Part shown: positions 23,268 to 32,887 of the stretch, piece after piece
Layout: the number at the start of each line of letters is the position of its first letter
Numbering within the stretch: position 1 is the first letter of the stretch
NCBI RefSeq assembly: GCF_001995095.2
Contig: NZ_MTSD02000001.1
Coordinates: forward strand, 248,001 to 312,000
DNA length: 64,000 nt
Source of the DNA: Oceanospirillum linum
GTDB lineage: Bacteria > Pseudomonadota > Gammaproteobacteria > Pseudomonadales > Halomonadaceae
Reading direction: 5' to 3'
Program-made: the position numbers and the translations under genes
The notes under the pieces: generated by a model
The model's input: only the letters and a program-made list of their open reading frames with translations
Told to the model about the DNA's origin: nothing
Database searches by the model: none

Positions 23268-24389
23268 CTAAAGGTCTGCGCCTGAGGTATCACGGGGCAG
23301 AAAGGCGTGTTTTTCCCACAGATCATACTGCTTACGGAAGCCATCCAGATCGGTCCACACCTTTTTGAAGAACTCGTTTTTTGCACTCTGTTCTTCAACG
23401 ACTTCATTCCAGGCACTGTTATAAGCACTCAGAATCTCATCACTCCAGTAACGGATCTCAACACCGTTCTTTTTGGCGCTGGCTAACACTTCAAATTGCT
23501 TAGCCTCGCCTTCCGCCAGAGAGTCAGCCACAACAGCTTTACAGGCGGTCTCAACCAGAGACTGCTGCTGCTCGTTCATCGTGTTCCAGACTTTCTTGTT
23601 GATCAACAGCTCCTGCATGGAGGTTTGCTGGTGCCAGCCCGGAAAATAGTTGTACTTAACGATCTTCTGGAAACCCAACATCTGGTCAACCTGTGGCAGG
23701 GAGAACTCAGCCGCATCAATCGCACCTTTTTCCAATGCACTGAAAATCTCAGCCGGTGGGATCTGCACTGTGCCCACACCCATTTTATCCATTACATTGG
23801 CACCCAGGCCGTAGAAACGCATATTTAAGCCTTTCAGGTCTTCAACCGTATTGATCGGTTTTGCGAACCAGCCAGACGTTTCCGGCGGAATCATACCACA
23901 GGGTATCGCATGCACATTATAGCCGGAGGTATCGTACATCTCCTGATGCAGTTTCCGCCCATTACCGTAGTACATCCAAGCCATAAATTCGCTGGCTTCC
24001 GGGCCAAAAGGCACCGAGGTAAAAAAAGCTGCCGCCGGCATCTTACCCTGCCAGTTAGCCGAAGCTGCAAAGCCGGAATTAACCTTACCCGCTGAGACTG
24101 CGCCTAAGATCTCAGAAGGTGCAATCAGTTTGCCTGGCTCATAAATTTTCATGCGCACGGCACCGCCGCTGGCGGTGTTAAGTATATCAGCCAGCTTAAC
24201 AATCGGTGAGCCCACCGCCGGTAGCTTTGATGGAAAGGCCGTGGGTGTTTTCAGCAGCAGGCGATCACCTGCTTCAGCCGTTGTAACCGTCAGAGCAGCG
24301 GGTGCTATGACGGCGGCCAGGCCAAAGCTCCTGGCCCAGGATTTAATTGAAACGGATTTCTTCGCAGGGTTTGGTCTTTCCAGACTCAT
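23268..24389 (-). CDS. TRAP transporter substrate-binding protein (DctP family)
   Basis: A 373-residue periplasmic binding protein. An unusually long signal region (residues 1-40, hydrophobic core AAVIAPAALTVTTAEA) precedes the mature domain. GWFAKPINTVEDLKGLNMR with Arg, and VQIPPAEIFSALEKGAIDAAE, are DctP/TakP hallmarks. It would bind a carboxylate or 2-oxo/2-hydroxy acid. No DctQ or DctM membrane subunits lie in the window. The neighbouring D-2-hydroxyacid dehydrogenase on the same strand suggests lactate or a related acid. Confidence 0.82.
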   Translation of the reverse strand: MSLERPNPAKKSVSIKSWARSFGLAAVIAPAALTVTTAEAGDRLLLKTPTAFPSKLPAVGSPIVKLADILNTASGGAVRMKIYEPGKLIAPSEILGAVSAGKVNSGFAASANWQGKMPAAAFFTSVPFGPEASEFMAWMYYGNGRKLHQEMYDTSGYNVHAIPCGMIPPETSGWFAKPINTVEDLKGLNMRFYGLGANVMDKMGVGTVQIPPAEIFSALEKGAIDAAEFSLPQVDQMLGFQKIVKYNYFPGWHQQTSMQELLINKKVWNTMNEQQQSLVETACKAVVADSLAEGEAKQFEVLASAKKNGVEIRYWSDEILSAYNSAWNEVVEEQSAKNEFFKKVWTDLDGFRKQYDLWEKHAFLPRDTSGADL

Positions 24390-24545
24390 GATTATTGCTC
24401 CAGCATTCGTAGGGTTTGCATATTTTTATAGGATTTTTTTATTTGGCCAGGACGCGGAACAGAAATAGTATCCGCGCCCTGACCCCGTTCAGGCAGAGGG
24501 TGCTGCCTTAAGGTCTAGCAAAAAAAGATTTGTCCAAAAAGGCTG

Positions 24546-25985
24546 TCAAAGATCGAAAATCTTGCCTGGGTTCATAATGCCTTTCGGGTCCAGTGCCCGC
24601 TTGAGGCTGCGCATCAGATCCACTGCTTCACCATGCTCTTCCAGCAGGTAGCCTTTTTTGCCGTAACCGATACCGTGCTCGCCGGTACAGGTGCCTTCCA
24701 GTTCCAGTGCCTTGGCCACAATCGCTTTAGATAGAGCCTTACCTCTGGCCTGCTGCTCTGCATCGTTTTCATCCTGCAGGATCAGCACATGGAAGTTACC
24801 ATCACCCACATGGCCAACAATTGGGCAACTCAGACCAGAAGCGACCGCTTCCTGTTCGGCAAACAAAACGGCTTCTGCCAGGCGGGAAACCGGCACACAG
24901 ACATCGGTGGTCAGTACCGAAGCTCCGGGCTGCAAAGAAAGCCCCGCGAAGTACGCCTGGTGGCGTGCCTTCCAGAGTGCATTACGGGCTTCGGTGCTTT
25001 CAGCCCAGCTAAAGGCACTGCCACCCATAGATGCGGCAAGCTCTTCCACCAATTCCACCTGCTCAGCAACGGAGGCCACTGTACCGTGAAATTCAAAAAA
25101 CAGAGTCGTTTTCGGCTCAAAACCCTCCAGCTTGGAGTAACTGATGCAGGCCTTCATCTGCAGCTCATTCAGCAGCTCGATGCGGGCAATGGGGATCGCG
25201 CACTGCATAACAGAGATCACGGTATCCACGGCACTTTGCAGATCATCAAACTGGCAGGTTGCTGCTTTAATCGTGTCAGGGATGGGGTGCAGTCGTAGCT
25301 GAATCTCAGTAATGACGCCCAGGGTACCTTCAGAGCCGGTATAAAGATGGGTCAGATCATAACCGGCAGAGCTTTTACGGGCACGACCACCGGTTTTAAT
25401 GATACGCCCCTCAGGTGTAACCACCGTCAGCCCTATCACATTCTCCAGCATCGTACCGTAACGAACGGCGTTAGTACCTGATGCCCGGGTTGACACCATA
25501 CCGCCAATACTGGCATTAGCGCCGGGATCAATCGGGAAGAAGATACCGTCATAGCGCAGAGCCTGATTCAGAGCTTCACGGGTAACGCCGGCCTGAACGC
25601 GGCAATCCAGGTCTTCAGCATGGATTTCCAGAACCTGATTCATCTCCGAAAGGTCCAGTGAAATCCCTCCCTCCAATGCCATGAGATGGCCTTCAACCGA
25701 GCTACCCGCACCGTAAGGAATAACAGGCATGGCATACTGATGACAAAGCGCCAATACCTGGGCAACCTCCTCAGTAGACCGCACCATAACCACAGCATCA
25801 GGGGCTTTACAGCCGTAGCTGTCTTCTCCCTGGCCATGCTGATCACGCACCGCCTGAGCGGTAATCAGCCGTTCTCCCAGTAATGTTTTCAGTTGCATGA
25901 TCACAGAGGCGCGGGCCGGTGCATCAGCGTAACAAAAGGGGGCCATTTGGCCAGATACAGATGAGTTGATCTCCTGAGAGGTCAT
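24546..25985 (-). CDS. FAD-linked D-lactate/glycolate dehydrogenase
   Basis: A 479-residue flavoprotein of the GlcD/D-lactate dehydrogenase (cytochrome) family. FAD-binding segment VIPYGAGSSVEGHL, FFPIDPGANASIGGMVSTRA, ARKSSAGYDLTHLYTGSEGTLGV; the C-terminal active-site region is HVGDGNFH and CTGEHGIGYGKKGYL with its conserved histidines. It oxidises D-lactate or a related D-2-hydroxyacid to the 2-oxoacid. I prefer the ATG at 25985 (MTSQEINS), 7 bases after AGGAG, over 26009. It lies 156 bases upstream of the TRAP binding protein on the same strand. Confidence 0.87.
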   Translation of the reverse strand: MTSQEINSSVSGQMAPFCYADAPARASVIMQLKTLLGERLITAQAVRDQHGQGEDSYGCKAPDAVVMVRSTEEVAQVLALCHQYAMPVIPYGAGSSVEGHLMALEGGISLDLSEMNQVLEIHAEDLDCRVQAGVTREALNQALRYDGIFFPIDPGANASIGGMVSTRASGTNAVRYGTMLENVIGLTVVTPEGRIIKTGGRARKSSAGYDLTHLYTGSEGTLGVITEIQLRLHPIPDTIKAATCQFDDLQSAVDTVISVMQCAIPIARIELLNELQMKACISYSKLEGFEPKTTLFFEFHGTVASVAEQVELVEELAASMGGSAFSWAESTEARNALWKARHQAYFAGLSLQPGASVLTTDVCVPVSRLAEAVLFAEQEAVASGLSCPIVGHVGDGNFHVLILQDENDAEQQARGKALSKAIVAKALELEGTCTGEHGIGYGKKGYLLEEHGEAVDLMRSLKRALDPKGIMNPGKIFDL

Positions 25986-26009
25986 AGTGCAGCTCCTGGT
26001 TGCTGTCAT

Positions 26010-26567
26010 TCAGACATAGCGTTTATGGCCTCACCTCGTGTCCGCCTTTTATTACGTCAGGAGGAGATCATCGGGCAAAGCTCATTTGTAGGGTCAAAGA
26101 TCTCAATATAGGTATGCCTGATAATAGAACTTGCCATAACGGTAAAAAAATTATTTATTAGAATAGAATCATTCTAAAAAAGAATGATAAAATGAAAATA
26201 TTTCCACAAAATATCATTATTTTATTTTTATAGCGGCTGTCAAACGGCCTTAAAGGCAATAAAATATCAATATCAGAGGATAGAATTGCCTTTTTATAGT
26301 CGGAAAAACAGAGAGTTGTTAAGGTAGTCATTCATTTATTTTATACTAAAGACACCCCCATTTAAGGGATCTCATCCAGCCCTGAAGATGGTCTCGCACA
26401 CGGGAGTGTGCATCTACTGGGATTAGACAAACCCACAAATGCCTGGCACAGATACAACATCCATGCAGATATACCACCCAGACAGACAATCATGAAAAAA
26501 ATGTGCGAATACCTGTTATCACCTTGCGCCTCAGCATCTTCTGGCCAGAACAGGAGTGTTTCAGCTA
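26010..26567. other. Divergent intergenic region dld/LysR with inverted repeat
   Basis: No gene is seen. AT-rich. It contains AGAATCATTCT (26165-26175) followed by AGAATGAT (26181-26188), giving a palindrome and a further inverted copy of ATCATTCT. These are candidate operator sites for the adjacent LysR regulator, though the classical T-N11-A form is not obvious. Confidence 0.45.
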
Positions 26568-27518
26568 ATGCAGGATAGCCACAACCTGAGTCAACGCCTG
26601 AGCCGGGTTAACCTTAACCTGCTTGTAGCTTTTCATGCCCTGTATCAGGAGCGCCACCTGACTCGCGCTGCAAACCGTATAAGCCTCAGCCAGCCCGCCA
26701 TGAGCCATGCACTGAAGAAACTGCGTAGCCAGTTTGGTGATGAGCTCTTTATTAAAACATCTGAAGGGATGCAGCCAACGCCATTGGCTAACCGACTGTT
26801 CCAACGTATTGAAACCGGTCTGTTGCAGCTGGATGAAGCCATCATCAGTAGTCACAGCTTCAATCCTGAGAAAGAGGTGCGTGAGTTTCGTATAGGTATC
26901 ACGGATTTCATGATCAGTGAACTTGTCCCCTATCTGGTCCGCGCGGTAAATGAGCAGGCCCCGGGGATCAGCTTTAATATTCTTTACACCAAAATATCCA
27001 GCCCGGAAATGGCCTATAAGCTGTTGCAGGATCAGGAACTGGATCTGGCAATCTCGCAATTTGAATACCTGCCACAGGGAACCTGCTATGAGATGCTTTA
27101 TGAAGATCATCTGGTATGCGTAGGAGATGAAACCATCTATGGCAAAAAGGAAGCCCTGAGCCTTGATGAGTTTCTGACACCTTCCCATGTTGCCCTTTCT
27201 CACAGGGAAGATGAGCCCATTCTGGTCAACAGAAAACTGATCTCCCTGGGGATGCAGCGCAAGGTTGTGGTTAAAACTCCCTATATTGCGACTCTTCCGG
27301 CAATTCTAACCGGCACCAATATGATCACTGTGATAACTGAATATGGTGCAGAGCTGATCTGCCCGAAATCATCCCTGAAAACATATCAGATGCCAATCGA
27401 GTTTGATCCGCTTTATGTCTGCCAGATCTGGGAGAACCGGAAAGATGACGATCCAGGGATACACTGGTTACGCACTGTGGTTCGTAACTGCCTTCAGGAG
27501 CAGGGGATAAGTCGCTAA
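26568..27518 (+). CDS. LysR family transcriptional regulator
   Basis: A 316-residue regulator. The N-terminal wHTH is NLNLLVAFHALYQERHLTRA with SLSQPAMSHALKKLRSQFGD, followed by LFIKTSEGMQPT and a periplasmic-binding-like effector domain. I choose ATG 26568, which follows AGGAG; a GTG at 26556 overlaps that SD. It is divergent from the D-lactate-type dehydrogenase and may control it. Its stop overlaps the start of a LuxR-type gene, so both regulators are co-expressed. Confidence 0.87.
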   Translation: MQDSHNLSQRLSRVNLNLLVAFHALYQERHLTRAANRISLSQPAMSHALKKLRSQFGDELFIKTSEGMQPTPLANRLFQRIETGLLQLDEAIISSHSFNPEKEVREFRIGITDFMISELVPYLVRAVNEQAPGISFNILYTKISSPEMAYKLLQDQELDLAISQFEYLPQGTCYEMLYEDHLVCVGDETIYGKKEALSLDEFLTPSHVALSHREDEPILVNRKLISLGMQRKVVVKTPYIATLPAILTGTNMITVITEYGAELICPKSSLKTYQMPIEFDPLYVCQIWENRKDDDPGIHWLRTVVRNCLQEQGISR

Positions 27519-28348
27519 TGTCATCACAGGATATAAAAAACAATGATGCTCGCTACCTGTACTACACGGATCAGCCGGACTGGCAACAGCTGGATAGTTT
27601 GATTGCAATCCGTGAAGCCCTGCAAGAATTGGTAATCGGCATCGGTTTTGATACGGCAAGTCTGATTTACGCTCCCGTAGGCGAACTGCCTAACCGGACA
27701 CCAGGGCAGGTGTACCCACTGGTAACCGTTGGTAATGATAATCTGCGCTGGCTGAAGCAATGGCGGGAGCACACTGAACATAGTGAAGACAACCCCTTAA
27801 GCCACCGCCTGTCACCAACCTGGAAGCATACTCTGCAACATACTCTGCCCCAGCGCTTTGATCTGGCCGAGCCGGAGAAATGGAGTAAAAACCTGACACT
27901 GGCTGACCAGCGTTGGCTGAGCGCCCTGTTTGATTATGGTTTTCAGGAGCTCTGCGTCACACCGGTACATTTTCCCGGCCGGGAATATGTCGCACTATCC
28001 TGTTTATCCCATCGCAGCCATCCCAAACCGGCACCACTATCAGAGCAGACCCAGGCAAACCTGCTGTACAGTACTCACCGTCTGGCGCATATCTGTCTGC
28101 AACCAGAGTTTTCGCAACTACGAAACCGGGAAAGCCACGCTGGATTACTTTCCAGACGGGAAAAAGAGTGCCTTTATTGGGCAGCAAAGGGGAAATCCGC
28201 AGCAGAAACGGCGGCTATTCTCGCCCTGCAACCGGAGACAGTTCGAACCTACCTGAAGGCTTTAATGAAAAAGCTCAAAGCTGAGAACAAACCCCAGGCG
28301 ATCGCCATCGCTTATGAGACCGGCCTCTTGGGCAATCGCGTGATGTAG
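27518..28348 (+). CDS. LuxR-type regulator (solo)
   Basis: A 276-residue protein. The C-terminal LuxR HTH is clear (LSRREKECLYWAAKGKSAAE, then ILALQPETVRTYLKALMKKL). The N-terminal half resembles an autoinducer-binding domain (WLKQWREHTEHSEDNPLSHR at the position of the usual W-Y-x-DP block) but has substitutions, so acyl-homoserine lactone binding is doubtful. No luxI is present. ATG overlaps the LysR stop (TAATG). Pairing of two regulators in one operon is uncommon. Confidence 0.78.
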   Translation: MSSQDIKNNDARYLYYTDQPDWQQLDSLIAIREALQELVIGIGFDTASLIYAPVGELPNRTPGQVYPLVTVGNDNLRWLKQWREHTEHSEDNPLSHRLSPTWKHTLQHTLPQRFDLAEPEKWSKNLTLADQRWLSALFDYGFQELCVTPVHFPGREYVALSCLSHRSHPKPAPLSEQTQANLLYSTHRLAHICLQPEFSQLRNRESHAGLLSRREKECLYWAAKGKSAAETAAILALQPETVRTYLKALMKKLKAENKPQAIAIAYETGLLGNRVM

Positions 28349-30631
28349 TGATCAAGAAACACTTTCAGATCATCCGGCTTCAATGGATGAGAATAGTAAT
28401 ACCCCTGGAAACGATCACAACCGAAGCGAGCCAGTATATCGGCCTGCTCCTGCGTTTCCACACCCTCTGCAAGCACGGCCATTTCATAGTTTTTCCCGAT
28501 GGCGATAATGTTCTGCACCATTTTTCGGGCTGCATCGTCATTAAGAATATTATCGACAAAACTTTTATCAATTTTCAGCTCATCCACGGGTAAAGCACGC
28601 AGCATACTCAGAGAGGAGTAGCCAGTACCAAAGTCATCCATAGAGATCTGAATACCCATATCATGAATCTGGTTTAGCAAAGGCAGAATATAGTCCAGGT
28701 CTTCAATAAAAAGACTCTCGGTGATCTCCAGGCAAACAAAAACTTTACTCAGTCCGACATCATCAATTGTATCCAGTAGCAAAGCCATAAAGTTTGCCTG
28801 CATAAACTGGCGTACAGAGACGTTGATCGAAAGGTGGAACTCAAGTCCGGTTTCCTGCTGCAGTTTTTTTATCTCACTCAGGGAGCGGCGTAGCACAAAC
28901 TCTCCTAAGCGAGGCATAAGACCCGATGCCTCAGCAATCGAGATAAACTGATCCGGTGGCACAAAGCCCAACTCCTCACTTTGCCAACGGGCCAACGCCT
29001 CAACACCATACAATCTGCCGCTATGATCGACCTGTGGCTGGTAGACCATAAAGAGTTCATGATTATCCAGCCCTTTACGTAGCTGCTGTTCAACCACCAG
29101 TTTTTGCAGATAGCCATTTTGCATCTCATCAGCAAAAATGCGCACACTGTTTTTGTGTTTCTTGGCTTCGTACATTGCGATATCTGACGCACGTAGCAAG
29201 CTGTCAAGATCAGTGCCATGCAGCGGATATTTTGCAATGCCGATACTGGCCCCCAAAGTAAAGTTAATGCCTTCAACCTGATAGGGGTGGGAAAGCGAAG
29301 CGATAATATCCCGAGCCATCGACAGGAGTGATTCATCTTCATGTTCCCGGACAAAGATCAGGAACTCATCACCTCCCTGCCGAATAAGGGTGGTACGCTC
29401 AGGAGTGGTTTCACGCAGGCGTTGCGCCAGCTCCTTCAGAACCTCATCACCAAATTCATGGCCAAAGCTGTCGTTCACGCTCTTAAAGTGGTCCATATCG
29501 ACAAAGAGCACACTAAAGCCGGGATCGTCCTGAACCAGCCAGTCATCTTTATGCATCAGAAGATAACTGCGATTAGGCAACTGTGTCAGAGGGTCGTGAC
29601 TGGCCTGGTAGATCAGATCCTGACGGCGTTTATCCTCTGCCTTAGCAATCAGTTTGAACAGCTGATAAATCACAACCTGCCCGATCAGAAACAGCAGCAC
29701 GTAGATCAGAAAGCTCTTAATAAAATCATCCAGTAACTTACGAAGTTTTACCTCTGACACAGTCCAAAGCTGGTATGTCTTATCAAAACGGGCAACACCC
29801 ACACTTTTCCAGGACCTTGTACTTATCTGAAAAGAACCCATGCTTTCCGAGTCCTTCAGGTAGTCCATTGACTTGCCGGATCGTTGCAACAGGCTATTGA
29901 TCGCTTCCTGTATCAGGTCACTTCGGATAGGACGGTCATAGCTCAGGTTCATCCCCGGCCCTTCAGATGAGTGATACTGGGGGGTAGCGGTCAATGGCAC
30001 GAATCAGAGAAACCCTGTTAAATTCATCCATATGAATAGCGCCACTGAAAAACCGGGAAGCGCCTTTAATACGCAGGCCAGCGGTCATAACAGCAATAAC
30101 ATAACCGCGCTCATCCCTGATCGCTTTCCGAATAGGGATAACCCACTCATTCAGTGCCGTCATAAAGTAGGTACGCCCCAGCACCATAGAGTCTGACTCC
30201 AGAGCAAGTTTAAAAGAGTCCCGGCTGGACTCTTGCTGCAGCAAATTCGGTAACCGACTGGGATTCAGGTTGGAGCTGATAAATGTCAGCCTGCCATCGG
30301 GCGTTGCCAGGCCAAAACCAACAATCGCCGGATTCAGGTCAAGTACCTGATCCAATACAGACTGCTTTTTAACACCCTGCAGAAATGCCGGATCTTTAGT
30401 TAACTCAGAACCCAACACATCCAGGATAACCTCCTGATTTACAAACAGGGAATGGCTGGCATTACTCACCAACTCCACCAGGTTTTCCTGCTTTGTCAGA
30501 TAAATATCCTGGATGTTAAGCCAGCGGTAATAGGAGATGATGATCAGAAATAGCAAACTACCGGCAAACAGCAGCGTGTAGAGTGTCCATATATTTTTGC
30601 GGAGCAGTGCCATAGAAGATCCATCGCTCAA
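28312..30631 (-). CDS. Cache-GGDEF-EAL protein, frameshifted
   Basis: Two adjacent frames make one membrane-bound c-di-GMP enzyme. The first part (29963-30631) has a TM near residues 15-35 and an extracytoplasmic Cache-like sensor; the second (28312-30000) continues the sensor, a TM (LIYVLLFLIGQVVIYQLF), GGDEF (LIRQGGDEFLIF, intact) and EAL (YGVEALARW, FHLSINVSVRQF, CLEITES, MDDFGTGYSSL, LKIDKSFV, LAEGVE). A C6 run at 29979-29984 shifts the frame; with five Cs the protein reads AIDRYPQYHSSEG without break. Both catalytic domains look active. The 3' end overlaps the LuxR gene by 37 bases. Confidence 0.75.
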
Positions 30632-30785
30632 ATCGGGACAGATATCTCATGACATCTGTAACATCAGGTTACAAACTTACCTGAGTCCGAGGTTGTCGTC
30701 CAGTCAACCGCGATGAATAACATTGGATCAAAAAGCGAAAAAACGCCTGCAAAAAAATACGCCCACTCAACTCTGCAGCGGAAGA

Positions 30786-31943
30786 TCAGAGGGCTTTGCG
30801 AATATGCTCCGGCCCGATCTGTTCAATAGAAGAACAGCCCGCCAGAATCATGCAACGTTCAAATTCAGATTTCAGCAGTGTCAGGGCGCGGGTCACCCCT
30901 TCTTCACCACCTGCGGAAAGGCCACGGACATAGGCTCGTCCCAAGCTGCAGGCATTAGCCCCCAATGCCAGAGCCTTGAATACATCAGTGCCACGACGAA
31001 TGCCACCATCGACTATAATTTCCATATCAGGGCCTACTGCCTCACGCACCTCCTGTACGAGCTCAATGGGGGCCGGAGTACCATCCAGCTGCCGGCCGCC
31101 GTGATTCGACAAAATCACAGCACTGGCACCTATCTCTTTGGCTTTAACCGCATCAGCTGCTGACATAATGCCTTTAATGGCAAAAGGACCGTTCCATTGT
31201 TCATTCATTCTGCGGGCATCCTCCCAGGTCAGATCCTTTTTGAACAGCTTGCTCATCGCTTCAACAAAAGCATGAGAATCTCCCAGGGACACTTTTGGCA
31301 TTTTCGGAAAATTCCCCATATTCGCCCCTTCGCTTTTCAGATACTGCAGCAACCACTTAGGCCGCATCATGAACTGTAAGGTCGATTTAAGCGTCAGAGT
31401 TGGCGGAATACTCAGGCCACTCCGAGCATCCCGCTCACGATTACCGCCAACAATAGTATCGATCGTCAGGACCATGGCTTTAAAACCTGCAGCCTGGGAC
31501 CGCAGGTTCAGATCTGAAGCCAGCTGTTCATCATCCAGCACATAAACCTGAAAAAACTTATCACCTTGGCTACTGGCTGAAATCTGCTCCAAAGAGCGGT
31601 TTGAAAACGTTGATGCTGTATAGGGAACACCAAACCGGCTGGCTGCCCTTGCACCCGCTAATTCAGCATCCTTCGGGCACATCATTCCGGAAAAACCCGT
31701 GGCCGAAATATAAAAAGGCTGACTTGCATCACACCCCATAATACGGGTACGGGTATCAATACGACTTACATCCTGCAGGGCACGGGGGATAATCTGATAA
31801 CGCTGAAAGCCTGTACAGTTTCTGTGCAAGGTCACTTCATCATCAGCTCCACCTTCAACATAGTCATAAACCGGAGTCGGCACTTTTTTTGCCGCAAGCC
31901 TGGCAAGGTCATCAATGTTGATACAAGACTGTAAATCACGCAT
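30786..31943 (-). CDS. FMN-dependent L-2-hydroxyacid dehydrogenase (LldD-like)
   Basis: A 385-residue TIM-barrel FMN enzyme that oxidises an L-2-hydroxyacid such as L-lactate to the 2-oxoacid, probably feeding the quinone pool. Motifs: YDYVEGGADDEVTL near the N-terminus, FYISATGFSGM, PYTASTFSNRSLEQIS, FQVYVLDD, LTIDTIVGGNRERD, FAIKGIMSAADAVKAKEIGA (Lys), and the active-site SNHGGRQLDGTPA plus VDGGIRRGTDVFKALALGA. No lldP or lldR is adjacent. A distant D-lactate-type enzyme at 24546 could complement it. Confidence 0.85.
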   Translation of the reverse strand: MRDLQSCINIDDLARLAAKKVPTPVYDYVEGGADDEVTLHRNCTGFQRYQIIPRALQDVSRIDTRTRIMGCDASQPFYISATGFSGMMCPKDAELAGARAASRFGVPYTASTFSNRSLEQISASSQGDKFFQVYVLDDEQLASDLNLRSQAAGFKAMVLTIDTIVGGNRERDARSGLSIPPTLTLKSTLQFMMRPKWLLQYLKSEGANMGNFPKMPKVSLGDSHAFVEAMSKLFKKDLTWEDARRMNEQWNGPFAIKGIMSAADAVKAKEIGASAVILSNHGGRQLDGTPAPIELVQEVREAVGPDMEIIVDGGIRRGTDVFKALALGANACSLGRAYVRGLSAGGEEGVTRALTLLKSEFERCMILAGCSSIEQIGPEHIRKAL

Positions 31944-32155
31944 AGGGTAAGTGCCTTCTTATCAGTAAATATCCGACAATCAGAGAACCAAAATCCGCCG
32001 GAAGATAGGGTAGGCAAAATAATACGGGGAACACGCACAGGAGCAGATACCCCTCTTTGGGTGAGGCATGGGAGTCTGCACCGCCAAAAAAGAATACCAG
32101 ACCCATCATGTTTACTTACACGAAAAAACTGCAGAGCACAGTCTGAATTCAGACA

Positions 32156-32884
32156 TTAATGCCAGATAAGGCTGATCGGATCATCAGGGCTAAAACGATC
32201 TGCAACCTGCGCCTGCAGCAATTCAGCAGAAGCCAATGCATCCGTTAAAGCATGATGCGGAGCATAAAAAGGCAGATTGTAACGGGTACGGCTGTCTGCC
32301 AGGCGAATCGATACTATTTTTTTGCCCAGCATACGGGCCAACCAACCCAGGGGGTGATGTCGATGCAATCGGGCCTCCAGCTCCATCGTATCAACCACCG
32401 GAAAGATAACGCCTTCTCCCAGGCGGGCCTTGAGGGCAGCACTGAGAAATGGTTGTTCAATCCCCCGGTGATGGACAACGGCCACCCGCCCCTTCAGGGC
32501 CTCCAACAATTGAGGAAGAATGCGTCTAAGATCTGGGGCATCATCTATATCAGAATGAGTAATGCCGTGGATCACGACAGATTCTTCATGCAAAGGTTTG
32601 CCGGGATCAAGTATCCAGTGCCGGGACTGACGGCAGTAAATTCGTTTCAGCGTAAAAGGCACCAAGCCTATACTGACAATGCCATTTTTCTGTGGACTTA
32701 ACCCTGTAGTCTCAAAGTCCATTGCAACAAAGGGCACTTGTGCCAGGGGGGTATCGGGGTGGATACAGCCAGCCCCATAGAAGCTTTTCAGTAAAGGGTG
32801 TTCTGCCTGCTCTGCCAGCTGACGAAATCGCTCCGGCCACTCAGGTTGAACCTTTGCCTTCTCCTTGGGTATCAGGTGAAACAT
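32156..32884 (-). CDS. DnaQ-like 3'-5' exonuclease
   Basis: A 242-residue DEDDh exonuclease. Exo I is FVAMDFETTGL, Exo II is VAVVHHRGIEQPFL-like with the HGIT region upstream, and Exo III is HHALTDALASAELL. It resembles the epsilon-type exonucleases often found beside DUF294/CBS proteins, as here: its ATG lies just after the DUF294 stop. The pairing suggests a shared, unproven regulatory or nucleotide-cleaving role rather than replication proofreading. Confidence 0.85.
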   Translation of the reverse strand: MFHLIPKEKAKVQPEWPERFRQLAEQAEHPLLKSFYGAGCIHPDTPLAQVPFVAMDFETTGLSPQKNGIVSIGLVPFTLKRIYCRQSRHWILDPGKPLHEESVVIHGITHSDIDDAPDLRRILPQLLEALKGRVAVVHHRGIEQPFLSAALKARLGEGVIFPVVDTMELEARLHRHHPLGWLARMLGKKIVSIRLADSRTRYNLPFYAPHHALTDALASAELLQAQVADRFSPDDPISLIWH

Positions 32885-32887
32885 CAG

